DNA of 36,506 nucleotides from Haliea sp. (GTDB lineage: Bacteria > Pseudomonadota > Gammaproteobacteria > Pseudomonadales > Halieaceae). The first letter of the stretch is position 1, and each line of letters begins with the position of its first letter. Below, piece by piece: positions 21,465 to 30,407 of this stretch. The translations under genes were made by a program, and so were the position numbers. The notes under the pieces are model-generated. The model did not search any database. It was not told the DNA's origin and was given only the letters and a program-made list of their open reading frames with translations. Where the stretch lies: positions 1 to 36,506 of the forward strand of contig PKCY01000215.1 of assembly GCA_002862985.1 (NCBI GenBank). The letters are read 5' to 3'.

Positions 21465-22148
21465 ATGAGTACCATGAGTATAGCGCGTTGGATGCCCGGA
21501 GAGGGTCCCCGGGATAAATTGCTGGAGCGAGGCGCGGCATCACTCTCTGATGCAGAGTTACTTGCTGTGCTGCTTCACACGGGCTATCGAGATTGCAGCG
21601 CATTGAATATGGCGCGCGCATTGTTGCGCGAATTTGGTGGCATTGGCGGGTTGCTGCGAGCCGATCAAGATAGCCTGCTGTCATGCCAGGGGGTAGGGCC
21701 GGCCAAATATGGCCGGCTGCGCGCGGCCTTGGAGATCGTTAGCCGTCAGGCGCTGGAGGAGGTGTCTGCCGGTAGTGCGCTGAACAGCCCGAGTGAAACC
21801 AGGCGCTTTTTGCAACATCACCTTGGCAGCCGCAACAGAGAGGTGTTCACGTGTCTGTTTTTGGACAGTCAGAACCGGGTGCAGCGCTGTGAAGATTTGT
21901 TTCTAGGCACCCTTGATGGGGCTGCCGTTTACCCGCGAGAAGTTGCAGTCCGCGCACTGCAGTATGGAGCTGCGGCGGTGATATTCGCCCACAACCATCC
22001 TTCCGGGGTGGCAGAGCCCAGTAGTGCTGACCGCAGGATCACAGAGCGCCTTCAATCCGCCCTATCACTGCTGGATATAAGGGTGCTAGATCACATAATC
22101 GTTGGCGCTGGCCGGGAGTACTCATTCGCGGAGGAAGGGCTGCTGTGA
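21465..22148 (+). CDS. radC: RadC/JAB-domain DNA repair protein
   Basis: ORF 21393-22148; MPGEGPRDKLLERGAASLSDAELLAVLLHTGY; JAMM motif HNHPSGVAEPSSAD; VLDHIIVGAGREYSFAEEGLL; start at 21465 or 21474. Confidence 0.95.
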   Translation: MSTMSIARWMPGEGPRDKLLERGAASLSDAELLAVLLHTGYRDCSALNMARALLREFGGIGGLLRADQDSLLSCQGVGPAKYGRLRAALEIVSRQALEEVSAGSALNSPSETRRFLQHHLGSRNREVFTCLFLDSQNRVQRCEDLFLGTLDGAAVYPREVAVRALQYGAAAVIFAHNHPSGVAEPSSADRRITERLQSALSLLDIRVLDHIIVGAGREYSFAEEGLL

Positions 22149-22250
22149 TGGGTGTTGGGGCGCACACTAGCGACTGGCATTGACTGCGTAACCTCCCGGA
22201 ATCATTCGGCGCGACGCTGGTGCGGAGGCTTTTCGCGCCTAGGGTTGGCC

Positions 22251-22279
22251 TTGCTATGGCTGGGGTGTTCTGGTATAAA
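22251..22279 (+). promoter_or_regulatory. putative extended -10 promoter for rpmB-rpmG (TTGCTA-N17-TATAAA, TGG upstream of -10)
   Basis: hexamers read directly at 22251-22256 and 22274-22279. Confidence 0.5.
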
Positions 22280-22371
22280 GTCGCGCTCTGCGCGGCTGGA
22301 GCTCTGTTTTGGCCGCAAAGCACACCCTTTTTTACTGGAATTCCCGCGTCTTATTTGGGAGAGCAACGATC

Positions 22372-22608
22372 ATGGCAAGAGTCTGTCAGGTTACCGGCAA
22401 GCGTCCGGTAACAGGAAACAACGTATCACACGCAAAAAACCGCACCCGACGCCGTTTTTTGCCGAACCTGCACCACCATCGATTCTGGTTGGAGTCGGAG
22501 AAGCGTTATGTTCGTTTGCGCGTTTCTAGCAAAGGCATGCGCATAATCGACAAAAAGGGAATTGAGCAGGTACTGGAAGAAATCCGCGGTCGTGGCGAGA
22601 AAGTATAA
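22372..22608 (+). CDS. rpmB: 50S ribosomal protein L28
   Basis: [42 protein letters not shown] at 22372 inside the 22309-22608 ORF. Confidence 0.98.
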   Translation: MARVCQVTGKRPVTGNNVSHAKNRTRRRFLPNLHHHRFWLESEKRYVRLRVSSKGMRIIDKKGIEQVLEEIRGRGEKV

Positions 22609-22620
22609 GGGAGATTGGCG

Positions 22621-22776
22621 ATGAGAGAAAAAGTTAGAATGAATTCCTCGGCTGGTACAGGACACTTCTATACCACCGACAAAAACAAGCGTACCACGCC
22701 CGACAAACTTGAGATGAAGAAGTACGATCCCGTGGCACGTAAGCACGTGATGTATAAAGAAAGCAAAATTAAGTAA
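22621..22776 (+). CDS. rpmG: 50S ribosomal protein L33
   Basis: 51 codons translated by eye: [51 protein letters not shown]; absent from the ORF track; 12 bp after rpmB. Confidence 0.97.
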   Translation: MREKVRMNSSAGTGHFYTTDKNKRTTPDKLEMKKYDPVARKHVMYKESKIK

Positions 22777-22802
22777 AAATTAGCGCTTAAGACTTTTCTA
22801 TG

Positions 22803-22829
22803 AAACCCTGGCGACTGCCGGGGTTTTTT
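22803..22829 (+). terminator. Rho-independent terminator after rpmB-rpmG
   Basis: AAACCCTGGC-GACT-GCCGGGGTTTTTT: 10-bp stem with one G-T pair, 4-nt loop, T6 run. Confidence 0.88.
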
Positions 22830-22880
22830 GCTTCAGGGCCTGGGTTTTTTAGGGAAGGTGACAAGTGCTAACAAACTGCC

Positions 22881-23693
22881 ATGCCTGAACTGCCCGAAGT
22901 TGAAACTACGCGACGAGGCGTCGAGCCACATTGCCTCAATCAGGTGGTAAGGCGAGTCATCGTGCGTGAAGCTCGTTTGCGCTGGCCCGTGCCTGACCAG
23001 CTCGTCGCCCTCTTATCGGGACAGGTTATTGAAGCAGTACAGCGGCGGGCCAAATACCTTCTTTTTCGCACCGCAGCCGGTTCACTGATGGTGCATCTGG
23101 GGATGTCCGGGTCTCTGCGCCTGGTTGATGCCACAAAGCCGCCCGGCCGGCACGATCATATCGATATTCTGTTTGATGGTGGTGTTTGTCTGCGCTACCA
23201 CGACCCACGACGCTTTGGCTGTTTCCTTTGGCTTGCGCCGGGGGATGACCACCCGTTGCTGAGGAACCTGGGACCAGAGCCACTCTCGTCCGACTTCGAC
23301 GGACAGCTTTTGTACCGCCGATCGCGTGGTCGAAAATTGGCCGTAAAGAGCTTCATAATGGACGGGAAAGTCGTAGTTGGCGTTGGTAATATTTACGCTA
23401 ACGAGGCCCTGTTTCTGGCGGGTATTCGTCCGGACCGAGCTGCCGGGCGCATCTCCAGCGCGCGTTATCAGCACTTGGCGGAAAATGTGAAGCTAGTGCT
23501 CACTAACGCCATAGCGCAGGGTGGGACTACTCTTCGGGATTTTGTCGGCGGCGATGGGAAGCCCGGATACTTCGCCCAGCAACTACTCGTCTATGGCCGG
23601 GGAGGGCAGCCTTGCAAGACCTGTGGCTCAGTGTTGCAAGAGCGGCGTCTGGGGCAGCGCAGCAGCGTCTACTGCGTGACCTGTCAGCACTGA
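22881..23693 (+). CDS. mutM: formamidopyrimidine-DNA glycosylase
   Basis: 270 aa; [46 protein letters not shown]-terminal zinc finger [25 protein letters not shown]. Confidence 0.98.
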   Translation: MPELPEVETTRRGVEPHCLNQVVRRVIVREARLRWPVPDQLVALLSGQVIEAVQRRAKYLLFRTAAGSLMVHLGMSGSLRLVDATKPPGRHDHIDILFDGGVCLRYHDPRRFGCFLWLAPGDDHPLLRNLGPEPLSSDFDGQLLYRRSRGRKLAVKSFIMDGKVVVGVGNIYANEALFLAGIRPDRAAGRISSARYQHLAENVKLVLTNAIAQGGTTLRDFVGGDGKPGYFAQQLLVYGRGGQPCKTCGSVLQERRLGQRSSVYCVTCQH

Positions 23694-23744
23694 TCGGGCT
23701 AAACTGGTCCGAAAGGGGAGCGGGTTAAACTCGCGGGGGAAATA

Positions 23745-24128
23745 ATGAGAATAATAGCGAAAGTACGTCGTACCACGGTAGCGCTGATGGTGAGCTGCAT
23801 GCTGGTACCACAGGTGGTGTGGGCTCAGGAGGCAATCGATGAAAGCCCCAATGAATGGGCCATGGTGGGAGATTTATTGGTTGCACGCCCCATCGGTGTA
23901 GTGCTGACTGTTGGAGGCGCTGCCGTATGGCTGGTTAGCTTGCCATTTACCCTACTGGCGGGCAACGCCAGTGAAGCAGCAGGGACTCTGATTGGCGGGC
24001 CAGCAGAGACAACCTTTATGCGCTGCCTGGGCTGCCGTGATACCGGTTACACGGGAAAGGACGCTGAGGCGATTCGCAGACAAAACGAAAAAGAAGCGGT
24101 AGCGGAAGCGGAATATCCTGAGTCCTGA
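23745..24128 (+). CDS. small putative exported/membrane protein of unknown function
   Basis: 127 aa; signal-like N-terminus ending VVWA, hydrophobic segment GVVLTVGGAAVWLVSLPFTLLAG, CxxC in RCLGCRDTG; between mutM and coaD. Confidence 0.7.
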   Translation: MRIIAKVRRTTVALMVSCMLVPQVVWAQEAIDESPNEWAMVGDLLVARPIGVVLTVGGAAVWLVSLPFTLLAGNASEAAGTLIGGPAETTFMRCLGCRDTGYTGKDAEAIRRQNEKEAVAEAEYPES

Positions 24129-24167
24129 GACGGCTGTTTGATTTGTCAGCCTGTTCGCCGAAAAGCT

Positions 24168-24677
<510 letters not shown>

Positions 24678-24750
24678 TCATGGTTGCAAATGGTAAACAA
24701 TTTGCGAGGGAGCGACAATGTGCCCGTGCAATTGGCCCATATCATTGAAG

Positions 24751-25341
24751 TCAATCCGCTATCTGATCAACGGTAAACAGACGATAGGCAACGCCGCCGG
24801 AGGCTTTCTCCCGGTGGGGATTCCAGCCGGCAGGAAGCTGGGGTGACGGTTCCGCCGTGCTCGTCTCTATATAGACTATCGCGCCTTTGCGTACCAGTTG
24901 TCGGCGAGCCAGTATCGCGCACACAGGCTCCACCAGTTGTTGATGAAAAGGGGGGTCGATAAATACTATATCAAAGGAGTCAGTGCTTGCTTCGAGAAAC
25001 TGCTGTGCAGAACCCGGAGTACATGTGCCCCTAATATTGGCGCCTAGCGTATGTAAGTGATCACAAACCTGCGTCAGTGCCGCGCCTGAACTGTCCACAA
25101 AAGCGCAGTGATCAGCACCACGGGAAAGTGCTTCGAGTCCCAGGGCTCCACTTCCGGTAAATAAGTCGGCGCAGCGGGCACCCGCCGTATAGTCGGCCAA
25201 CCAGTTGAATAGCGTTTCCCTGATTCTGTCCCCGGTCGGGCGCAGTCCGTCTGCCGGAGTGAACGCAAGTTTACGACCGCGCCAGTGTCCGCCAATGATT
25301 CGCACCTGTTGCTTCCCTGTTCGGCTATTTGATCTCGCCAT
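24751..25341 (-). CDS. rsmD: 16S rRNA (guanine(966)-N(2))-methyltransferase
   Basis: 196 aa; VRIIGGHWRGRKLAF, GLRPTGDRIRETLFNWL, DLFTGSGALGLEALSRGA, FDIVFIDPPF. Confidence 0.96.
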   Translation of the reverse strand: MARSNSRTGKQQVRIIGGHWRGRKLAFTPADGLRPTGDRIRETLFNWLADYTAGARCADLFTGSGALGLEALSRGADHCAFVDSSGAALTQVCDHLHTLGANIRGTCTPGSAQQFLEASTDSFDIVFIDPPFHQQLVEPVCAILARRQLVRKGAIVYIETSTAEPSPQLPAGWNPHREKASGGVAYRLFTVDQIAD

Positions 25342-25417
25342 TTCTTCACTGAATCCAAGGATGTTACGATAGATGTCTTCGCAGACATTCGTTTGCCCTT
25401 ACTCTAGCACGACATAT

Positions 25418-26593
25418 ATGAAATTTTTTAGACGCAAAAAACAGGTGGAGACTCAAGAGATCCACTCTGTGTCCGGCGATGCCGCTGTTCAGGCTGATGA
25501 GCTTCTCCCGGCTGAGGAAGATCATCCGCACTCGGCAGCAGTGCCAGAGCAGCGACCAGAACCAGAACCCGAACCAGTGTTGGAATCAGCGTCGGAGTCC
25601 ACGCCACAAGCAGAGCTTTTATTGGAGTCCGAAGCAAAGCGACCGGCAGAGGTAGAAGACAAACAGGGTTTCTTTTCCCGATTACGCCGCGGGCTGGGGC
25701 GCACCAGTGATAATTTGGTGCAGGGGATGGGCAATCTGTTCCTGGGCCACAAGGAAATTGATGCCGATCTGTTTGAGGAGCTGGAGTCGCGCCTGCTGAT
25801 GGCCGACGTGGGTATAGACGCTACACGGGAAATCATTGAAAAACTGACCCTGCGTGTCTCCCGCAAGGAATTGACGCGGCCTGAAGCGCTTCAAGCCGCA
25901 TTACGCGAAGAGCTTCTGGCCATGCTGCAGCCTTGCGAGGAGCCCCTGGAGGTCCAGGGTCACCAGCCCTTTGTGGTCCTGATGGTAGGCGTCAACGGAG
26001 TGGGAAAAACGACTACGATCGGCAAGATGGCAAAGCACTATCAGGGCAATGGCCGATCAGTCATGCTTGCTGCTGGCGACACCTTCCGGGCCGCAGCAGT
26101 AGAGCAGCTTCAGGTGTGGGGTGAACGCAACGATGTACCCGTGATTGCCCAGCACACTGGTGCGGATAGTGCATCGGTCCTGTTCGATGCTTTGGAGGCG
26201 GCCCGCGCGCGTAAGATCGATGTGTTGATTGCCGACACAGCCGGTCGGCTGCATAACAAAGACAATCTCATGGAAGAGTTGAAAAAAGTGGTTCGGGTAA
26301 TGGGCAAGCTGGATACGTCTGCGCCGCATGAGGTGATGTTGGTTTTGGACGCGGGTACAGGGCAGAACGCTTTGTCTCAGGCCGAACACTTCCAGCAATG
26401 GGTAGGTGTTACCGGCCTCACGCTGACCAAATTGGATGGTACCGCTAAGGGGGGCATCATCTTCGCCATAGCAAAAAAACTGGGCTTGCCGATTCGCTTT
26501 ATTGGCGTGGGTGAGGCTGCGGAAGATTTGCGCCCATTTCAGGCCGATCAGTTTATCGAAGCGTTGTTTGACGACGAAAATGCCGCTGCATGA
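25418..26593 (+). CDS. ftsY: signal recognition particle receptor FtsY
   Basis: ORF 25373-26593; acidic N-terminal A domain, NG domain GVNGVGKTTTIGKMA, GDTFRAAAVEQL, DTAGRLHNKDNLMEEL, LTKLDGTAKGG; start at MKFFRRKK (25418). Confidence 0.97.
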   Translation: MKFFRRKKQVETQEIHSVSGDAAVQADELLPAEEDHPHSAAVPEQRPEPEPEPVLESASESTPQAELLLESEAKRPAEVEDKQGFFSRLRRGLGRTSDNLVQGMGNLFLGHKEIDADLFEELESRLLMADVGIDATREIIEKLTLRVSRKELTRPEALQAALREELLAMLQPCEEPLEVQGHQPFVVLMVGVNGVGKTTTIGKMAKHYQGNGRSVMLAAGDTFRAAAVEQLQVWGERNDVPVIAQHTGADSASVLFDALEAARARKIDVLIADTAGRLHNKDNLMEELKKVVRVMGKLDTSAPHEVMLVLDAGTGQNALSQAEHFQQWVGVTGLTLTKLDGTAKGGIIFAIAKKLGLPIRFIGVGEAAEDLRPFQADQFIEALFDDENAAA

Positions 26594-27255
26594 TCACTTT
26601 TGACCGGGTAAGCAAACGCTACGAGGAAGGACACGATGCCTTGCGAGAAGTCAGTGTCAGTATAGATCGCGACGAGCTGGTTTTCCTCACTGGTCATTCA
26701 GGTGCAGGTAAAAGTACAATGCTGCGACTGATCATGCTGATGGATCGTCCCAGTCGTGGGCAGGTCACAGTGGACGGTCAAAACCTGGCGACAGTGCGTC
26801 CTCGTGGCGTTCCACAACATCGCCGCAACATTGGCGTTGTTTTTCAAAACCACCAACTGCTCTTCGATCGAACGGTTTTCGATAATGTGGCGTTACCCCT
26901 GATCATCGCGGGGTATGACCATCGTGAGGTGGGGCGCCGGGTGCGTGCCGCTCTGGATAAAGTGGGGCTACTTAATCGGGAACGGGCTATGCCACTCACG
27001 CTGTCCGGCGGAGAACAGCAGCGCGTGGGCATCGCCAGGGCTGTGGTGGGCAAACCTAAAATCTTATTGGCAGATGAGCCTACCGGCAACCTCGATCCGA
27101 TACTGTCGGCAGAGATCATGAACTTATTTGAAGCGTTTAATCAGGTCGGCGTCACGGTCTTGATCGCCAGCCACGACCTAATTCTGATCTCGCGGTTGCA
27201 GCATAGGATTATTACCCTACAGCAGGGACGCCTGGTCACCGGGAGCGCGCCGTGA
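26590..27255 (+). CDS. ftsE: cell division ATP-binding protein FtsE
   Basis: 221 aa ABC ATPase; Walker A GHSGAGKSTML, signature LSGGEQQRVGIARA, Walker B ILLADEPTGNLD; ATGA overlap with ftsY. Confidence 0.97.
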   Translation: MITFDRVSKRYEEGHDALREVSVSIDRDELVFLTGHSGAGKSTMLRLIMLMDRPSRGQVTVDGQNLATVRPRGVPQHRRNIGVVFQNHQLLFDRTVFDNVALPLIIAGYDHREVGRRVRAALDKVGLLNRERAMPLTLSGGEQQRVGIARAVVGKPKILLADEPTGNLDPILSAEIMNLFEAFNQVGVTVLIASHDLILISRLQHRIITLQQGRLVTGSAP

Positions 27256-28235
27256 TGGGTCGGCGCGAAAACCTTCGTCGCAAGGAAGGTGCCAGTCCCA
27301 GTGAGGCGAACCTCAGGGATCGCTATCATGGCTGGTTGCAGCACCACCGGCTTTCGGCCGCAGACAGCCTACTGCGAGTGTTGGATAATCTGGGCCCCAG
27401 CCTGCTGACATGGCTGGTGATCGGCATTGCCCTTGCGCTGCCGGTTGGATTGAACGTTTCCTTGGATAACGTAAACGATTTGAGCGCCGGATGGGATAGC
27501 CCCGCTCAAATCTCAGTTTTCCTGCAGGAGGGCATATCCGCTGACCGGGGAAACCAACTTGAGATAGAGTTGGGCGCGCGCGAGGATATTGCCCAGACAC
27601 AGTTTGTTTCAAGAGAAGAGGCTCTTGCCGAATTCAGTACCCTCTCGGGATTTGCCGATGTATTGGCCAGCTTGCAGAAAAACCCATTGCCCAACCTGAT
27701 ACTTATTACGCCGACTGACAACCTTCAAGGGTCGAGTGTATCTGCGCTGCGCGAGAGTATTCAGGGTATGCCCGATGTTGCTGAAGCCGTGTTGGATATG
27801 GAGTGGCTGCAGCGACTCAACAGAATCATGGAATTGAGCCGACGACTGGTAATGGCGATAGGGCTTATGCTCGTGGCGGGAGTGTTGTTGATTCTGGGAA
27901 ACACCATACGCCTGGCTATTGAGAACCGCCGAGATGAGATCGTCATCGTTAAACTTGTGGGCGGGAGCAACGCCTTTGTGCGGCGTCCCTTTCTCTACAC
28001 TGGTCTTTGGTATGGTGTCGGTGGTGGTGGACTGGCGGCTTTACTGGTTTCGCTTTCGCTGTGGTATCTGGAGGAACCGGTAGGTAATTTGGTACTGCTC
28101 TACGGGAGTGGGTTTCAGTTGCGCGGCTTGGGGGTGATGGGGGCTCTGAACCTGATAACTCTGGGCGGACTGTTGGGGCTTGGTGGTGCCTGGCTGGCGG
28201 TTACTCGTCATATTGCTAGCATTGAACCGCGCTAG
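27252..28235 (+). CDS. ftsX: cell division protein FtsX
   Basis: 327 aa FtsX-type permease downstream of ftsE with overlapping start/stop; GTG at 27252 or ATG at 27255. Confidence 0.95.
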   Translation: MMGRRENLRRKEGASPSEANLRDRYHGWLQHHRLSAADSLLRVLDNLGPSLLTWLVIGIALALPVGLNVSLDNVNDLSAGWDSPAQISVFLQEGISADRGNQLEIELGAREDIAQTQFVSREEALAEFSTLSGFADVLASLQKNPLPNLILITPTDNLQGSSVSALRESIQGMPDVAEAVLDMEWLQRLNRIMELSRRLVMAIGLMLVAGVLLILGNTIRLAIENRRDEIVIVKLVGGSNAFVRRPFLYTGLWYGVGGGGLAALLVSLSLWYLEEPVGNLVLLYGSGFQLRGLGVMGALNLITLGGLLGLGGAWLAVTRHIASIEPR

Positions 28236-28314
28236 TTCTTCGTTGGGCCGGCTGCAGGTCGGCGAGCATAAGCAACTGAATCTATTGAAGTAAATAATAC
28301 TTTTCTGCAAAAAA

Positions 28315-28343
28315 TTGAACTTTCCCGCTATTAGCACTCTAAC
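28315..28343 (+). promoter_or_regulatory. putative sigma70-like rpoH promoter (TTGAAC-N17-TCTAAC)
   Basis: -35 TTGAAC at 28315-28320 and weak -10 TCTAAC at 28338-28343, the latter inside the CIRCE element. Confidence 0.4.
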
Positions 28344-28357
28344 TTAAAGAGTGCTAA
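28331..28357. promoter_or_regulatory. CIRCE element (HrcA operator), perfect 9-9-9 inverted repeat
   Basis: TTAGCACTC-TAACTTAAA-GAGTGCTAA read directly; identical to the classical CIRCE consensus; 33 nt before the rpoH ATG (28391). Confidence 0.93.
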
Positions 28358-28390
28358 TATCCTTGTCCGAATTTGAGTGGGGGTCGAGAA

Positions 28391-29245
28391 ATGAAGAAGA
28401 GCCTACAGCCAGTTGATCAGATGGTTCCGGGAGCCAACCTGCCAGCCTATGTTCAGGCGGTCGGTACTATTGCAGTGCTGAGCATCGAGCGCGAGCGCGA
28501 ATTAGCAGAGGATCTCTACTACAACGAAAATTTGCAGGCGGCGCGCCAATTGGTAATGTCACATTTGCGCTTCGTGGTGCACATTGCGCGCAGCTATTCT
28601 GGCTACGGCCTCGCTGAGGCGGACCTGATTCAGGAAGGCAACGTGGGTCTGATGAAGGCGGTCAAACGCTTTGATCCTGAGAGAGGTGTGCGCCTGGTCT
28701 CTTTCGCAATCCACTGGATCAAAGCAGAAATGCACGAGTTCATTTTGCGCAATTGGCGCATTGTGAAAGTGGCGACCACCAAGGCACAGCGAAAACTGTT
28801 CTTCAACCTGCGCAGTGCTAAAAAGACCCTGTCCTGGTTAAACTCGGCGGAGGCACAGGCCATTGCTGATGACCTGAATGTTGATGTGAAGGAAGTTCAG
28901 CGTATGGAGGGTCGTCTGAGCAGTCGTGATCTGGGTTATGACCAGCCCACGGATGCGGAGGATGATAATGCCTGGCAAGCCCCCCAATATTATCTTGAGG
29001 ATCAAAGCTCTGACCCCGCGGCGGCGGTAGAGTCTGATGACTGGCAGGACAGTAGCGAGACACAGCTTCATAACGCCTTGGCCGATTTGGATGAGCGCAG
29101 CCGCGACATATTGTCTCAGCGCTGGTTGTCAGAGAAGAAATCCACACTGCACCAATTGGCGGCCCAGTATGGTGTTTCTGCGGAGCGTATCAGGCAGCTT
29201 GAACAATCGGCTATGAAAAAGCTGCGAACTTCCATCGCCGCTTAG
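28391..29245 (+). CDS. rpoH: RNA polymerase sigma-32 (heat shock) factor
   Basis: ORF 28373-29245; RpoH box QRKLFFNLRSAKK, region 2 EADLIQEGNVGLMKAVKRFDPERGVRLVSFAIHWIKAEMHEFILRNWRIVK, region 4 HTH; ftsYEX-rpoH order; ATG at 28391. Confidence 0.98.
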   Translation: MKKSLQPVDQMVPGANLPAYVQAVGTIAVLSIERERELAEDLYYNENLQAARQLVMSHLRFVVHIARSYSGYGLAEADLIQEGNVGLMKAVKRFDPERGVRLVSFAIHWIKAEMHEFILRNWRIVKVATTKAQRKLFFNLRSAKKTLSWLNSAEAQAIADDLNVDVKEVQRMEGRLSSRDLGYDQPTDAEDDNAWQAPQYYLEDQSSDPAAAVESDDWQDSSETQLHNALADLDERSRDILSQRWLSEKKSTLHQLAAQYGVSAERIRQLEQSAMKKLRTSIAA

Positions 29246-29259
29246 ACACTCCCCACGAT

Positions 29260-29285
29260 AGAGGCGGTATCACCGCCTCTTTGTT
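29260..29285 (+). terminator. hairpin after rpoH, probable terminator
   Basis: AGAGGCGGT-ATC-ACCGCCTCT followed by TTGTT; 9-bp perfect stem. Confidence 0.7.
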
Positions 29286-29298
29286 ACACTATGTTCCT

Positions 29299-29676
29299 AT
29301 GGCTAAACTTTTTATTACTCTGGCATCTCTTAGCGCAATGCTGGCGGTCGCTTTTGGCGCTTTTGGCGCACATGCTTTGAAAGGGAGGCTGGATGATTAC
29401 TCCCTGGGTGTTTTTGAAACTGCCTTTCAGTACCACTTCCATCATAGTTTTGCCTTGCTGTTGGTGGGGGTCATCGCCCTAAGCCAGCCCCAGACTGCGA
29501 TGCTCAAGAGCAGTGGTTGGCTGTTCCTGCTGGGTATTGTAGTTTTCTCCGGTAGCCTGTATCTGCTGAGTTTAACCGGAGTACGCTGGCTAGGTGCCGT
29601 CACCCCTTTGGGTGGTCTGGCATTTATCGCTGGCTGGGCCTGTCTCGCGGCAGCGGGCTGGAAACTAGTCGTCTGA
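29299..29676 (+). CDS. DUF423 domain-containing membrane protein (YgdD-like)
   Basis: ORF 29281-29676; MAKLFITLASLSAMLAVAFGAFGAHALKG and FQYHFHHSFALLLVG are DUF423-like; ATG at 29299. Confidence 0.92.
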   Translation: MAKLFITLASLSAMLAVAFGAFGAHALKGRLDDYSLGVFETAFQYHFHHSFALLLVGVIALSQPQTAMLKSSGWLFLLGIVVFSGSLYLLSLTGVRWLGAVTPLGGLAFIAGWACLAAAGWKLVV

Positions 29677-29701
29677 TTCATTCGACTTAGCGAGACCTCT
29701 C

Positions 29702-30388
29702 ATGACGGATCTCAAAAAGGGACGGCCCATTCGCAGCTATGTGTTGCGCACCGGACGCATGACTCTTGGCCAGAGGCGGGCTTTTGAGGAAGGCTGGCAA
29801 AAATGGGGGCTTGAATATGACCGGCGTGAAATCGAGCTGGATGCCATATTTGGACGCGCCGGCCCGTATATACTTGAAATAGGTTTTGGAATGGGCCAAT
29901 CCCTCGTGGAGATGGCACTGGCTGAACCAGACAGTAACTTTATCGGTATTGAAGTGCACAAACCGGGTGTTGGGCGGTTGCTGCACAGCATGGCGGAACA
30001 CGATGTCGATAGTATTCGAGTCTACTGCCACGACGCCGTGGAAATTCTTCAGTACTGTATTCCTGATACATCACTTGATTCGATACAAATCTTTTTCCCC
30101 GACCCTTGGCATAAAAAACGCCACAACAAGCGGCGCCTTATTCAGCGTGGTTTTGTGCTGCAGTTGATAAGCAAACTGAAGCCGGGAGGGCTTTTGCATT
30201 TGGCGACTGACTGGGAAGACTACGCTCACCAGATGATGGAGGTGCTGAGTGGCGCAGAGGGCTTATCCAATACCTGTGGCGAGGGTCATTTTTCTTCGCG
30301 GCCTAAACGCCGCCCGCTTACTAAATTTGAGTTGCGTGGCGAACGCCTTGGACATGGGGTTTGGGACTTGATTTTCGCTCGCGCTTAA
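29702..30388 (+). CDS. trmB: tRNA (guanosine(46)-N7)-methyltransferase
   Basis: 228 aa; RSYVLRTGRMTLGQ, LEIGFGMGQSLVEMA, IGIEVHKPGVGRLL, IQIFFPDPWHKKRHNKRRL. Confidence 0.97.
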   Translation: MTDLKKGRPIRSYVLRTGRMTLGQRRAFEEGWQKWGLEYDRREIELDAIFGRAGPYILEIGFGMGQSLVEMALAEPDSNFIGIEVHKPGVGRLLHSMAEHDVDSIRVYCHDAVEILQYCIPDTSLDSIQIFFPDPWHKKRHNKRRLIQRGFVLQLISKLKPGGLLHLATDWEDYAHQMMEVLSGAEGLSNTCGEGHFSSRPKRRPLTKFELRGERLGHGVWDLIFARA

Positions 30389-30407
30389 AGCTGCTAAGCA
30401 CTATTTG

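Noticed and set aside
25547-25600. Glu/Pro-rich tandem-like codons in ftsY
   Set aside because: Typical low-complexity acidic A domain of FtsY, not a DNA repeat of interest.
30389-30407. Apparent dyad GCTAAGCACTATTTGCTAG between trmB and hemW, checked as a second CIRCE-like site
   Set aside because: The arms do not pair properly on inspection and do not match the CIRCE half-sites.
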